Shown one piece after another: positions 42,706 through 54,010 of a DNA stretch of 64,000 nt (the stretch's first letter is position 1; each line of letters starts with the position of its first letter). This DNA comes from Lepturacanthus savala (Eukaryota; Chordata; Actinopteri; Scombriformes; Trichiuridae). The notes below the pieces were generated by a model that ran no database searches, was not told where the DNA came from, and saw nothing but the letters and a program-made list of their open reading frames with translations. Both the position numbers and the translations under genes were made by a program. The stretch covers positions 25,632,233-25,696,232 of the forward strand of contig CM060476.1 in the NCBI GenBank assembly GCA_030544235.1, given 5' to 3'.

Positions 42706-43460
42706 TGAGTCAAGTCAAGTCAGTTTTATTTGTATAGCCTAAAATCACAAATATACATCAGTGGGATTCACAGTCTGTACAACAGCAACACAATATCTCC
42801 TTTCCTTAGACCCTCACATCGTACAAGAGGAAAATCTAAAAAAAAAAATGGTAACTGTATCTTATCTTGTTTTTCACTGACTGAAAAAAAGAAGAAAAAA
42901 CCTCAGGAAGAGAAACAGAGGATGATCCCTCTTCCAGGATGAACAGGCTGCAATGAATGATGTGCAGCCAGGATGGAATACAATAGATTTAGAACAGTAA
43001 AAGGGCTGAGTATGAAATTAATTAGAACCACAGAAATATATTGATTCGTAGTGTATGTGCAGGATGAGGTATCCCGGTAGTCTATACCTATCACAGTATA
43101 AGCCTGTTCTAGGCCAGCCAGAGCTAGCCCTAACTAAATAATAAGCTTCTTTAAAAAGAAAAGATTTTAACCTGTTCGAAAATGTAGGAAGGGTCTGCTT
43201 TCCAATTTAATTTTAGAAATTCTGGGAACATCGATTAAGCAGCATTGTGTGTTCTTGCAGTGTTCTCGGTGGATGATGCGTAACTATGAGATTGTTAAGA
43301 TAGGATGGAGCCTATTCTTGATTTCACAGGAAGCTAGACTAGCGAGACTTAATCCCTTCTACTAGTGCCTGTAATATACATGATGCAGCATTCTAGATCA
43401 GCTGGAGAGTCTTTAAAGACTTTTTCAGAGCTTTTTTTTTAAAAGACAATTAAGAATTGC
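42706..43460 (+). repeat. Dispersed teleost repeat, copy 2
   Basis: Starts TTTTATTTGTATAGCCTAAA and continues ATCACAAATATACATCAGTG, CACAGTCTGTACAACA, CTTAGACCCTCACATCGTAC and CTCTTCCAGGATGAACAGGC. Its second half matches 425-880. Its first half matches 52651-53055. It runs directly into an antisense LINE RT fragment at 43462. Confidence 0.75.
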
Positions 43461-43461
43461 A

Positions 43462-43707
43462 TTAATCCAACCTGGAAGAAACAAATCCATGGACAAGCTT
43501 GTTCAAGTTTGAAATTTGTTTACTGTGGGAAGTGAGTGGCATATCTTGATCAAAAATTACTTCCAGATTTCTTCCAGTGGTGCTGGAGGCCAAGAAGATG
43601 CTGTCCAAAGCAGCTATATCACTGGATATTGAATTTTTCAGGCGTTCAGGCTCAAACACAATAACTTCAGTTTTGTCTGAGTTTAGTAGCAGAAAGCTGC
43701 AGGTCAT
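43462..43707 (-). pseudogene. LINE reverse-transcriptase C-terminal fragment
   Basis: The minus-strand frame contains LLLNSDKTEVIVFEPERLKN, LDSIFLASSTTGRNLEVIFD and KLVHGFVSSRLD. This is the thumb/C-terminal region following the catalytic core in fish L2/CR1-type LINEs (K-T-E-x-I-V-F, then N-L-x-V-x-F-D). A few dozen codons between QISNL and NKLVHGF are deleted. It is part of the composite dispersed repeat. Confidence 0.75.
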
Positions 43708-44906
43708 CCAGGATTTTATGTCCTTAAGACATGCTTGAAGTTTTGCTAGCTGGTTGGTTTAATTTGGCTTGATTGACAGATTGTGTATCATCCATTTAAC
43801 AGTGGAAATGAATAGGGTGTTTCCTAAAATGCTCTAATCTTTGAAATAGGAACACTCAAGTTCATTTACCACAGGGAGGGTAGCAGACAGTACAAAATGT
43901 TATTGTTTAACCCTCGGATTGTATTCCTGCTAAAAATCTGACCGTTTCAAAGTTTTTGTTTCTAAAATGTGGTTAATTTGATCAGATTCATCACCTAAGA
44001 TTCCATGACTTTGTCCACAAAGAAGATTTCAGCACACAAAATAAATTGTATTCATTTACATACAATTTTGTGTGTTTCGTTCGACTTTCGTACACTCTTA
44101 CTGTTCCTGGTCAAAAGTGGCGGATCATTAGAAAAGAATGGGGGAGACCAGAATAAATGTAAGTAATTGAACTCGGGTACATCTACATTTGGCAGATGGA
44201 CACACACACTACATTTTAAATGGTTTCAAAACAAATGTCCTTGGTAACTTTGACCCAAAGTACTCTGTGATAAACAGTAGACTATATTTCATCTGATTAT
44301 TTCTTATGGTCGGTATAATCCAAAACTTGTGATTTTTAGAACACAATTTTAAGATGTATAAGTTCAGATCAATGACACATACAGGCCATAAAAAACAAAT
44401 AGAAGTTCAAAACTTGTAATGTTCACAATAAATTATGTTGATAAAAAAATCTAACACAAAAAGAGGTGATAATATATGTATTATTACAGTTTTTATGTTT
44501 TATTTTTAAGTCTTAATGGAGCAGTCAAAGTTGATTGGGATCACCAAATTGATCAACCTGAAAGAACACAACATGAGGCTTAAAACAATCAAGGTTGGTA
44601 ATGTAGGTAAATAAGTAAAAACAGTACAGAATGAGTCTCACCGGATGGAAGGGGGTTGGACAACCAGGGGAAGTGAAGTCCAACACAAAAGGAGGGCACT
44701 CTAATCACACAGCAAAAACATGCATAGAAGAAATCTCAAAGGGGGATCACAGCATGTTTACAACACCACCTCTGCCACCCTGTCACCTTCAGCTGTAAAA
44801 CAAAAACATTAATAGGGGCTTTTCTTTAATGGAATAAGAAACACAAACAAAATCCCATAAACAAATAAACTAATGATCATCAAGTTATCAGAAATGTCAA
44901 GTCGTG
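43708..44906. other. Intergenic AT-rich DNA
   Basis: Nothing recognised. Confidence 0.5.
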
Positions 44907-45236
44907 AGTCATTTTCTATAGCTGCTTATTCCTCATTAGGGTTGTGGGGGCCTCCTGGAGCCAATCTCATTGCATTACAGGCAAGAGGCAGGCATACATC
45001 CCAGACAGGTACTAGCCTTTCATGGAGCACACACCATTTACTCACACACTCACACCTATGGGCAATTTAGAGTCTCCAATTAACTGCAGCATGTCTTTGG
45101 ACTGTGGGAGGAAGCTAGAGAACCTGGAGAGAACCCACACAGACATGGGAAGAACATGCAAACTCCACACAGAAAGGCCTCAGACCAAGGTCTTGAACCT
45201 GTGACCTTCTTGCTATGAGGCAACAGCGCTCCCCAC
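44907..45236 (-). repeat. tRNA-like SINE copy
   Basis: Reverse orientation: TTATTCCTCATTAGGGTTGT at the left, GAGTCTCCAATTAACTGCAG and TTTGGACTGTGGGAGGAAGC in the middle, CTTCTTGCTATGAGGCAACA near the head. Nearly full length. Confidence 0.85.
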
Positions 45237-46089
45237 TTAAAAAAAAAACCCTGAACAAACAAGAAACTAAAGAGTCTCAGGCCAGAGATATTAACTCAAC
45301 CATAAATCATTCATTTAACTCAGGGGAGGACCCAAGTGGTCATGGCAAACATACCTCACAAATGAAAATAAATCACAATAAATCCCCCAAAACAAAACTA
45401 GTTTCCAAAATAACCAACGAAACCTTGCCTGATTACTTTAAAAGATGCATGCAAACACTCACACACATGCACAGACACATGCTGCTGCAGCAAGAGTCAG
45501 GGACAGTAGCAGGAAGCAGGTCAACCAAACATGGGCAAGCTGATGTGGCAAAGCAGCAGAGACACAGCATATGTAAACAGCACACTGTGTGTACAGTGAC
45601 CCAGAAGTGGCTGGGTAGAAGAGGCAGGAAGTGAGAGGACAAGAGAGAGCACAATGAAGCAGGACCAAGGCTTCAATTTGGCAGTGGTCTCTCATGCCAC
45701 TACAAAAGCAATTCCAATGGTATAGGATCCAAAAGACAAATTGATTCATTCAGAAAGGCTGATTAAAGAAAATTATTCTGGATAGATGTTAGCTCTTATG
45801 TCTGACTCTATGATCCCTATGCCTAAGGGCAGATTGGTGCCAGTTGATGACAAGAGATGAGAACAACTGACTATTTCAGTCAAACTATTTCAGATGGACA
45901 AGTAGCAGTATAGAAGTCTGCAGCCGTGATGAGGTGAATTAAATACTGATAGAATGCTTCCTTAAATTTTGATATAACAGTATCAGTTAGACATCTATTG
46001 AATATACTGTTGTCAGGTTGTGAATAGTTTAATAAGTAATTCAAAAGTTATTGAATGGTCTGATAGGTCTTTGGATGAAAGGTTCTACT
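45237..46089. other. Intergenic DNA
   Basis: No gene recognised. Overlapping frames at 45215-45749 on both strands lack known motifs. Confidence 0.45.
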
Positions 46090-46890
46090 GTATATAAATA
46101 AAGTTTATTATTATTCATTCACTATCTATACCCGCTTATTCCTCATTAGGGTCACATGGTCTGCTTGAGCCAATCCCAGCATCTTACAGGTGAGAGGCAG
46201 GGATACACCCCAGACAGGTTATCAGCCATAAGCCTATTTTGTTATTATTATTATTATTATCATTTCTTTCCCAGAATATATGAATACAGAAATTGTAAAT
46301 GAAATTTCTGTAATTGGAAATGCTGGACATAAGATGTCTCCTACTTCACTGGTAAGATAACCAAGTCATTAAAATGCTTTTTTGGCCATGACTATCAATG
46401 TATAACAATTGTTGCTGACTGCCGTTTGTATGTCAAGGGTCACCAAAGTTATAATTTATCTTTTATGGAACTTGAATATTTGCTGAAAATTCCATGGCAA
46501 TCCATCCAAAATTCAAGTCAAGATATTGATCTGAATTAAAAATATTTCACGGTGCTACTACAGGAAAAGTAGGAGGATCAAAGCAAGTCAGTAAGAGAGC
46601 ACTGCACCAAGAACGTGTGCACAAAATGTCATGCATCCAGTAGTTGAGATATACCAGTCTGTCTGCTAAACCTGCTCTACCAGCTCATACAATAGTAAAC
46701 TGGACACACCCACCTCTGTTCCTCTTTCTGGCTCCATGTTTATCATTTTCATGCTGTCATGACCAGAGCAGACATCTAAATTCCAGGACTGCACAGGCAG
46801 AACAAAGAAGAAAAGAAGACAATTTAACTAAGGAGCCGAGAAAAGAATAACAGGTACTGATGACAGTAACAGAAGACTGTTGTTCAGCTT
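46090..46890 (+). repeat. Segmental duplication block B1/B2 (decayed copy)
   Basis: 46090-46640 pairs with 30245-30640; 46655-46890 pairs with 34530-34770, including the putative exon and the ACAG|GTACTGATGACAGTAAC junction. In the decayed copy the two blocks are adjacent, whereas in the intact copy about 3.9 kb of LTR-like, Tc1 and other sequence lies between them. A reversed SINE fragment interrupts it at 46115-46229. Confidence 0.7.
46115..46229 (-). repeat. SINE fragment
   Basis: CGCTTATTCCTCATTAGGGT, GAGCCAATCCCAGCATCTTA and CCCCAGACAGGTTATCAGCC match the 3' half of the SINE family in reverse. Confidence 0.8.
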
Positions 46891-46979
46891 TACTATCATG
46901 ATTATACATTTATAAGTAGCAACTGCATTGACTATAAATTTGATGCAGAAAACATTATCCAAAATACCAAATGTATATA

Positions 46980-48206
46980 CACTCACAGGCCACTTTATTA
47001 GGTACACCATGCTAGTAACGGGTTGGACCCCCTTTTGCCTTCAGAACTGCCTTAATTCTTCGTGGCATAGATTCAACAAGGTGCTGGAAGCATTCCTCAG
47101 AGAGTTTGGTCCATATTGACATGATGGCATCACACAGTTGGTGCAGATTTGTCGGCTGCACATCCATGATGCGAATCTCCCGTTCCACCACATCCCAAAG
47201 ATGCTCTATTGGATTGAGATCTGGTGACTGTGGAGGCCATTTGAGTACAGTGAACTCATTGTCATGTTCAAGAAACCAGTCTGAGATGACAGTTGTCAGC
47301 TTTATGACATGGCGCATTATCCTGCTGAAAGTAGCCATCAGAAGTTGGGTACATTGTGGTCATAAAGGAATGGACATGGTCAGCAACAATACTCAGGTAG
47401 GCTGTGGCATTGCAACGATGCTCAATTGGTAGCAAGGGGTCCAAAGAGTGGCAAGAAAATATTCCCCACACCATTACACCGCCACCACCAGCCTGAACTG
47501 TTGATACAAGGCAGGATGGATCCATGCTTTCATGTTGTTGACACCAAATTCTGACCCTACCATCCGAATGTCGCAGCAGAAATCGAGACTCATCAGACCA
47601 GGCAACGTTTTTCCAATCTTCTATTGTCCAATTTCGATGAGCTTGTGCAAATTGTAGCCTCAGTTTCCTGTTCTTAGCTGAAAGGAGTGGCACCCGGCGT
47701 GGTCTTCTGCTGCTGTTGCCCATCTGCCTCAAAGTTCGACGTATTATGCGTTCAGAGATGTTCTTCTGCCTACCTTGGTTGTAACGGGTGGTTATTTGAG
47801 TCACTGTTGCCTTTCTATCAGCTCAAACCAGTCTGGCCATTCTCCTCTGTCCTCTGGCATCAACAAGGCATTTCCGCTCACAGAACTGCCGCTCACTGGA
47901 CAGCTTTTTTTTTTTTCTGACCATTCTCTGTAAACCCTAGAGATGGTTGTGCGTGAAAATCCCAGTAGATCAGCAGTTCCTGAAATACTCAGACCAGCCC
48001 TTCTGGCTCCAACAACCATGCCACGTTCAAAGTCACTCAAATCACCTTTCCTCCCCATACTGATGCTTGGTTTGAACTGCAGGGGATTGTCTTGACCATG
48101 TCTACATGCCTAAATGCACTGAATTGCCGCCATGTAATTGGCTGATTAGAAATTAAGTGTTAACGAGCAGTTGGACAGGTGTACCTAATAAAGTGGCCGG
48201 TGAGTG
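46980..48206 (-). mobile_element. Tc1/mariner-type transposon with short terminal repeats
   Basis: The left end starts CACTCACAGGCCACTTTATT; the right end is its inverted match, finishing AATAAAGTGGCCGGTGAGTG, about 28 bp in all with one or two mismatches. TA precedes the left end; the right flank is TG followed by (TG/TA)n. It is 1227 bp long. The family is different from the Tc1 elements at 22 and 36 kb. It is inserted in the decayed segmental copy. Confidence 0.92.
47012..48058 (-). pseudogene. Tc1/mariner transposase (DD34E type)
   Basis: 47801-48058 is the N-terminus with helix-turn-helix (MGRKGDLSDFERGMVVGARR, ISGTADLLGFSRTTISRVYR). 47268-47804 has a second DNA-binding part (ISERIIRRTLRQMGNSSRRP) and the catalytic core: VAWSDESRFLLRHSDGR (Asp 1) and YFQQDNAPCHKA (Asp 2). 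47012-47338 has WPPQSPDLNPIEHLWDVVER (Glu) and the C-terminus. All three catalytic residues persist. Two frameshifts (near 47803 and 47300) break it into three pieces, one at a poly-T run (47907-47917) that may add another. Confidence 0.9.
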
Positions 48207-48289
48207 TGTGTGTATATATATATGCAAGGATGATATATATATCATACAGGATGATAATTGGAGGTTGTTGTCAAAATACAGTATTTTGT

Positions 48290-48657
48290 CATGTGACCTT
48301 AGTGACCCTGTCAAGTGTCAAGTTGATTGTGAATCATTATAACTGCAAGATCCGTATTACTAGCAGGCAGTAGAGCAGATAAACCCTGCTGTGTGAGTGG
48401 AGCCAGGTTTTCAAGACTAAGATAACAAACTAAAATGCCGCCAGACTCAATATTCTAAATATAGCTAAATAAACTTTCTTTTACTTTCCTCTCCTACAAT
48501 ACAAAAATGGTTTGGTTTCTCATGCTACTGTATGATCTTAAGTTTAAGATGTAGCTAATCCCTCCCCCTCTCCAGTAAATATGAAAAACGGATGATGAGT
48601 AATGCGAATGGGAGTAATGGGATGCACAATGAAGTCAATGGCTGTCAGCCAGAGGGC
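48290..48657 (+). repeat. Segmental duplication block B3 with exon-2 fragment
   Basis: 48290-48440 matches 36985-37115 almost base for base (GATTGTGAATCATTATAACT, CTAGCAGGCAGTAGAGCAGA, GAGTGGAGCCAGGTTTTCAA). 48610-48657 matches the start of exon 2 (ATGGGATGCACAATGAAGTC, GGCTGTCAGCCAGAGGGCC) but joins unrelated sequence on the right. A pyrimidine tract ending CTCTCCAG at 48576 precedes it, giving a potential new acceptor. Confidence 0.8.
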
Positions 48658-48719
48658 CGGTTTACAGGTCGAATGCAGTATAGTTATTTAGTTTAATTTA
48701 GCAAAGATAATTGTTGAGG

Positions 48720-48917
48720 TAGGCCATGCACTGGTGCAAGGGTTAGCGCTGTTGCCTCACAGCAAGAAGGTTGCAGGTTCAAGACGTTCTGGGACCTTTC
48801 TGTGTGGAGTTTGCATGTTCTGTCTGTGTGGGTTTTCACCAGCTACTCCAGCTTCCTCCCACAGTCCAAAAACATGCTGAGGTTAATTGGACACTCTAAA
48901 TTTCCTGTCAGTGTGAG
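48720..48917 (+). repeat. SINE 5' part
   Basis: GCAAGGGTTAGCGCTGTTGC, CTCACAGCAAGAAGGTTGCA and CACAGTCCAAAAACATGCTG; truncated after AATTTCCTGTCAGTGTGAG. Confidence 0.85.
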
Positions 48918-49654
48918 TGATTTTGATTCAGTGAAGAATCCCAGTTGGGGAAAGTTTCAAAAAAGACCAAAATAGATCCCATTACTAAATATATTAATTT
49001 TGTTCTCATGCGAAAAGGCTAACATTTTTAACATTTAAATATCACTATGAAAATTACTGAGTTCATAACTTACATTAAGACAAGAATATATTGAATGTTT
49101 TTTGAAATTCTTTGTTAACATTGGAAAATAGTGCATAATAATTACCTATGGCTAATAGGCAGATCTAAATATTGAGTATAGCAGGTAAAAAGGTCTTCTT
49201 CAATCTTGTTGGCATATTTCAGTCAAAATAAAACTTAATATTAAGGTCTGAAGTTAACCCATTTAGCATTCTTATTGGCATAGAGACAGGGAGGAAGAAG
49301 GACCTTTAAACTAGTCTTTACTACTCTAATTATTTATGCAGAGATGGGGTTTGGGGCTGGGTCTGTGAGGCCATTTCTGGGAGATAGGTCTGAGGGAAGA
49401 ACATGACACAAGGGTAAGGAGGATGCAAAAGACAAAAGGAATCTCATCTTTGTCTACATTGAGTTTGTGGGATTCTTTGGGGCTTTTTGTCCCTGACTGA
49501 GGACATGTTGAGGATACAAAATCAGTTGAGTTTTCTTTTGTTTCGATTAGTTTAACCTTTTTTTCATAAAATAACTGGACCAAAAGAGATGAGAAGAAGC
49601 TATTCTTCAGCAATTTGTTTGACGTTGACCCCCATTTCGACTTAAAATTCCAGG
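48918..49654. other. Intergenic DNA
   Basis: Nothing recognised. The minus-strand frame at 49326-49613 has no known motif. Confidence 0.45.
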
Positions 49655-49758
49655 ACTACTGTACATATAAGCCCTTTGATAATATTTGTGGCTGTCCTCA
49701 GGAGTCAGTCAATGTTATTGATCTGTTTTCCTTTCTATGTGACTTGTCTGCTGCTTTG
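49655..49758 (+). repeat. Segmental duplication block B4 (upstream of exon 1)
   Basis: Matches 37150-37249: GTCAGTCAATGTTATTGATC, CCTTTCTMTGT-like (M = A/C), CTTGTCTSCTRCTT-like (S = C/G, R = A/G). It ends where the Tc1-like element at 49759 begins, at the position of the splice acceptor and start codon in the intact copy. Confidence 0.75.
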
Positions 49759-50214
49759 CAGTGGATATAAAGAATCTACACACCTCTTCAGAAGTGGAAG
49801 TTCCTCTTCTTTGTCGGCTTTCTAAATGAAAGCTGAAGATTATGTGCCAGCACTGACTGATATTTGGAACAGTTCATACTTCCCTCCACCCTGACTAAGG
49901 TCCTTGTTCCAGCTGAAAAAACAGCATCAAAGCTTGATGCTGGACCACCATATCACAACAATATTTTTAATTTATTGAAAAATAAAGACAGGTTGATGTA
50001 GATGTCACACAGATACCAACTAAGCCCATACAACAAATGACCATTACAATAACCAACAATAAAGAACAAAAGAAGAACTTCTTCTCAGACATACAATTAC
50101 AATCACATGTATGAAGGACATTTATGGGTTAACACCCCATTTCAGCAAAGACAAACCTTATAGGCACAAGAGTTAATTCACTCTCTACTTCCTCTGCTTG
50201 ATCCAAACTTTTCA

Positions 50215-50600
50215 TAAATACAACTAGAAAACCACTCTGAGAGTGCAGACCTCCACCAAGCATACAGCCAAGCTATGCAGGTGTAAGATATCACCAACAG
50301 GTGACCCAAACAATGGCGAAAATCCATTTACATATAGAAAGCAGAATTAATTCCTGATCATTACCAACAATTCATTCATCTCTATTCATGGTACCATTCT
50401 CAATATTCACTGAAAATTTGATGAAAAACTGGGCTGAACTTTTTGAGTTATCTTGCTGACAAACAGACCGACAGACAGACAGACAGAGAGACTGACAGAC
50501 AGATAGACAGAGACAAAGAGAAGGACAGACAGTTAGATAGACAGACAAAGAGACAGACAGACGCTGGTCAAAATGTAACCTCCTTAGCAGAGATAATAAT
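50215..50600 (+). repeat. Dispersed repeat ending in (GACA)n
   Basis: ACTCTGAGAGTGCAGACCTC, CACCAAGC and, further on, TTTTTGAGTTATCTTGCTGA and CAAAATGTAACCTCCTTAGC are hallmark pieces of a widespread repeat 3' end in fish. The (ACAG)-rich tract at 50462-50563 sits where such copies carry their variable microsatellite. Confidence 0.65.
50462..50563. repeat. (GACA)n microsatellite
   Basis: Interrupted GACA/GATA/GAGA repeat, about 100 bp. Confidence 0.9.
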
Positions 50601-50618
50601 CAGTAGTACTATCAATTT

Positions 50619-50953
50619 CGGGTGACATGGTGGTGCAGGGGTTAGCGCTGTTGCCTCACAGCAAGAAGGTCGCAGGTTCAAGACCTCCTTGGATCCTGGG
50701 TCTGGGACCTTTCTGTGTGGAGTTTGCATGTTCTCCCTGTGTCTTTGTGGGTTTTCACCGGGTACTCGGGCTTCCTCCCACAGTCCAAATACATGCTGAG
50801 GTTAATTGGTGACTCTAAATTGCCTGTAGGTGTGAATTGTGTGTGTTCCCCACGAAAGGCTGGCGACCATCTGGGGTGTATGCCTGCCTCTCGCCATAAC
50901 AGACCCCTGTGACCCTAATGAGGAATAAGCAGGTATAGAAAATGACTGACTAT
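50619..50953 (+). repeat. tRNA-like SINE, nearly full length
   Basis: The head GGTGACATGGTGGTGCAGGG has an A-box-like stretch, and GTCGCAGGTTCAAGACC holds a B-box-like GGTTCAAGACC. These suggest a tRNA-derived Pol III promoter. The body has CCACAGTCCAAATACATGCT; the tail is GAGGAATAAGCAGGTATAGA. This is the best reference copy in the window. Confidence 0.85.
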
Positions 50954-51539
50954 CAATTGCAGCTCTCTGTAATAACAGTTATAAAAAGCTTGCTGAATTC
51001 AGTGTTCTACTGGAAGTCTGTTGCTATAACATGGCTCTTCTCTCTGGTAGTTGTAAAAAGTTGTAGTGGATAAAGTGAAAATAGAATAGCTTTCATATAT
51101 ATCATGAAGGCTGATGTCAGCATCTGACTCGTGCTTTGGTGCATGAAATGCAACTTCAGGTAATAGACATATTGGTGAAAATCTAGTACTGATACAATTA
51201 TCCAGTGAATGCAGTCTGACAATGTGGGTTTTACCAGGTAATGTAACAGGTGTGTGTTGTACAGACTGCTAGTAGATCAAGAATAGCAGCCATATGTGAC
51301 TTGCTCCACAGCTGAGGTTATTTATGATGCACAACACACACAAATGTTCTGCAGTTACATACATTTAAATCCCAAGCAGGGAAAGTCTTAATGGCAGTGT
51401 AGTTATTTTTACTTTCATTATGAACAAGTAACATGACAACATTTGATCATTATTCAATGTTCAAACTCTCTATATTTCTACCTTATGTATGCATCAGTAA
51501 ATATTAAATCATACAATGAGCTCATTTAGTACAAGTTAC

Positions 51540-51940
51540 CACATACAAGTTGTGAAAATCTGTGAAATGTTTCACAAGTTAAATGACTGTCTTTGAATCA
51601 CATCAAAAGTTAAATGAGTGTGTCACAAAAATACGTTAAATTAGTTCATAGTATGTTTTTTTTAATAATCACTGTCTTGTGATCTATACCCTGGATGATT
51701 ATGAAGATGTCACAGATTGTTTGACAAGAATCTGTGACATGTATCACAAGTTAAATGAGCATCTTTGAATCTGTTGAATATCTAAAATCAAACCAGTTCA
51801 ACTGTGGTAGAATTATTACTGATGCATAAACCATGTGGATATGTTTTGTGTTAATAATGTATTCAAGAAAGATACATTCTTTTTAATGTTTGTGGAGGTG
51901 TAACACTGTTGAAAATACATTTGGCACACCCAGTATTTCT
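51540..51940 (+). repeat. Dispersed repeat with internal direct duplication
   Basis: 51556-51612 and 51730-51785 are imperfect copies of each other (AATCTGTGAMATGTWTCACA, M = A/C, W = A/T, then AGTTAAATGA and ATCTTTGAATC). The right end (51790-51937) is the inverted relative of 28712-28870 and ends TTGGCACACCCAGTAT. Confidence 0.6.
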
Positions 51941-52019
51941 GGTGTACACGTAATGTCTTTTTTATGGCTACACACGTGCTGAGAAGTGTTTTCAATGACA
52001 GGAATAAGCAGTACTTATA

Positions 52020-52640
52020 GGATTCAGGTGTCTCCAGATGTCTAACAGATTCAGTTCTTTGATAAAATGGTGAATAGTTGTTCTGCTTCTATTGTGAGTT
52101 TGATCAGCACTGGTGGATCATAATGGGTCCAATGTAAAGTTCCAGTCTCCTGCAATTATATGTTCACCTGGAACTGATGCCAGTGTAAGAAATAGAAAAA
52201 AAATTGGCTCATCTGTATTAGGGCAATATATGATTACTAGAGTCAAGTTTTCTGAAAGCAGAGATCCCTGGATGATTAAGTATCTACCAGAATGATCCTA
52301 ATCACATTAGAAACATGCAGTGCCAATAAATTGTGTATCAGTTATAACTCCCCGGGCTTAAGATGTAAATGATACTGCATAGATACTCTCCTTGCCATCA
52401 TCTACTGATTTTTATATTATGCTCCTTTAAAGTGTGGATCTCCTGAAGTAAATCAATCTTTGAATCCATATCTTTCAGCTTGTTCACTGCCTGATTCAGT
52501 GCTTGTGATGGCTGCATTACAAGCATCTTTTGCTTGTAGTTCAGGAATTTCATTATCCAAGTTTCTTGTTTCTCAACAGCAGTTAAGATCCTATTAAGCC
52601 TAGTTGAAAACTCAGATATTAATTGCTTATTGCCCCAGAT
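52020..52640 (-). mobile_element. L1-clade LINE fragment (endonuclease start)
   Basis: The minus strand reads SLLSENLTLVIIYCPNTDEP and then HIIAGDWNFTLDPLWSTS-like sequence (about 52110-52270), the AP-endonuclease core of fish L1-type ORF2. Upstream, 52398-52652 encodes a coiled-coil-like stretch (AVNKLKDMDSKIDLLQEIHT), plausibly the end of ORF1 or the inter-ORF region. It is truncated on both sides by other repeats. Confidence 0.65.
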
Positions 52641-52650
52641 ATTTCCCCTC

Positions 52651-53055
52651 AACTCAATTTAATTTTTATAACCCAAAATCACAAATCACAGATGGGCCCC
52701 AATGGGCTTTACAGTTTGTACAACACAACATCCCTTGTCCATAGACCCTCACATCATACAAGAAAAAACTGGAAAAAAAAAAAAAAAAAAAAAAAAAACT
52801 TTAACAAGGAAAACAAAATGGAAGAAATCCCTTTTCCAGGACTGACAGGCTGTGCAATGGATGAAGTGGCATAGGATGGAAACAATACATTTGAACAGGA
52901 AAATTTGGGTATGATTGGGGACAACTATTATATTGAATATTATATTGAATTGTGGTACATGTGGAGGATGAGGTGATCCATTGCAGCCATATTATATTTT
53001 CCATATTGTTGTTAGCTTCTCCAGCAGGATTAGCCTCTTTGCTAGCTTTTAGTAC
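52651..53055 (+). repeat. Dispersed teleost repeat, copy 3
   Basis: AATTTTTATAACCCAAAATC, GGGCTTTACAGTTTGTACAA and CATAGACCCTCACATCATAC match the start of 42706-43460. An uninterrupted ~26-base poly-A lies at 52773-52798. It ends at the Rex3 fragment. Confidence 0.75.
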
Positions 53056-53089
53056 CATCTATATGACACATTCAGTCAACTGCAGTAAA

Positions 53090-53862
53090 CCCTGTCTACA
53101 TGTTTTCATCTCCTCTTCTCCTGCATTCCTAGGTACAGTCTCTCCAGGGTGGCCTGGGTCTTCCCCAGGGCTGCCGCTGGGAGGGACATGTCCAAGACCA
53201 ATCCACCTGTCAATCTCCCGCTCCATCCTCCCCTCACTCATGAACAAGACCCCGAGGTACTTGAACTCCTCCACTTGAGGCAGGATATCATCCCCGACCA
53301 AGAGTTGACACTCCACCCTTTTCTGGGCATGGCTTCAAAGCTGGAGGTGATCTTCATCCCAGCCGCTTCACACTCGGCTGTGAACCGCTCCAGCTAGAGC
53401 TGAAGGTCACGGTCCAATGAAGCCAACTGAACCAGGTTTTCTGCAAATAGCAGCGACCCAATCCTGAGGCCACTGAACCACAACCCCTTAACACCCTGGC
53501 TGCGCCTAGAAATTCTGTCCATAAAAGTTACGAACAGAATTGGTGACAAAGGGCAGTCCTCACGGAGTTCAACCCTCACTGGAAACAAGACTGATTTATT
53601 ACCAGCAATGTGGACCAAGCTCTGGCACATAGACTACAGGGACTGTAGCCTGTGTCAATGCGTCCAGAACCCCATACTCCTGGAGCACCCCCCACAGGAC
53701 TCCCCAAAGGAAATGGTCAAACGCCTTCTCCAAGTCCATGAAACACATGTAAACTGGTTGGGCAAACTCCCATGTACCTTCCATCCTCCCTACCTCTACA
53801 TGTTTTGAATATAATGCTAAGATGCTTATAACAGGATTATTAACAGAAGTGTAGCAGAGCAT
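53090..53862 (-). mobile_element. Rex3 (RTE-clade) LINE fragment
   Basis: Minus-strand frames: FMDLEKAFDHFLWGVLWGVL and EYGVLDALTQATVP (53599-53862), SVLFPVRVELREDCPLSPIL, FVTFMDRISRRSQGVKG and LLFAENLVQLASLDRD (53394-53630), EEFKYLGVLFMSEGRMEREI (53059-53316). This is RT sequence of fish Rex3. The catalytic F-A-D-D motif reads FAEN, so it is inactive. On the plus strand GGTGACAAAGGGCAGTCCT matches the conserved Rex3 region. Confidence 0.88.
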
Positions 53863-54010
53863 TGAGTGTGACCTTCTTTTTAATTGCGCTGTACATGTAA
53901 GGTTAAAGGTGGAAAAAGTTATGAAATAATTTATCTTGGTATAATTTTTTTTACATCACAAAAACCTGGTATTTTAACAGGGGTGTGTAGACTTTTTTTT
54001 TAATCCACTG

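Larger units (their letters stand above)
49759..54010 (-). mobile_element. Tc1-like transposon shell filled with nested repeats
   Basis: The left end is CAGTGGATATAAAGAATCTA; the right end is its inverted counterpart, GTGTAGACTTTTTTTTTAATCCACTG, followed by TA. Sub-terminal sequences are typical of a Tc1 subfamily (CCCTCCACCCTGACTAAGGT on the left, ATGAAATAATTTATCTTGGT and CACAAAAACCTGGTATTTTA on the right). Most of the transposase is replaced by a ~3.8-kb nested block (about 49976-53815) with RTE-like, SINE, L1-like and Rex3 pieces. The strand is inferred from the antisense left part. Confidence 0.8.

Noticed and set aside
45215..45749. Overlapping frames on both strands
   Set aside because: Low-complexity Cys/Ser/His composition, partly inside a SINE, without known motifs.
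49326..49613. 95-codon minus-strand frame as a possible exon of the decayed locus
   Set aside because: No counterpart in the intact copy and no recognisable sequence.
50462..50563. Regularly repeated GACA units resembling an array
   Set aside because: A 4-bp microsatellite with no spacer structure; not a CRISPR array, and the genome is eukaryotic.
50619..50700. Possible tRNA gene from A-box- and B-box-like sequence
   Set aside because: The sequence repeats eight times in the window with a long non-tRNA body, so it is a SINE head; a cloverleaf is not convincing.
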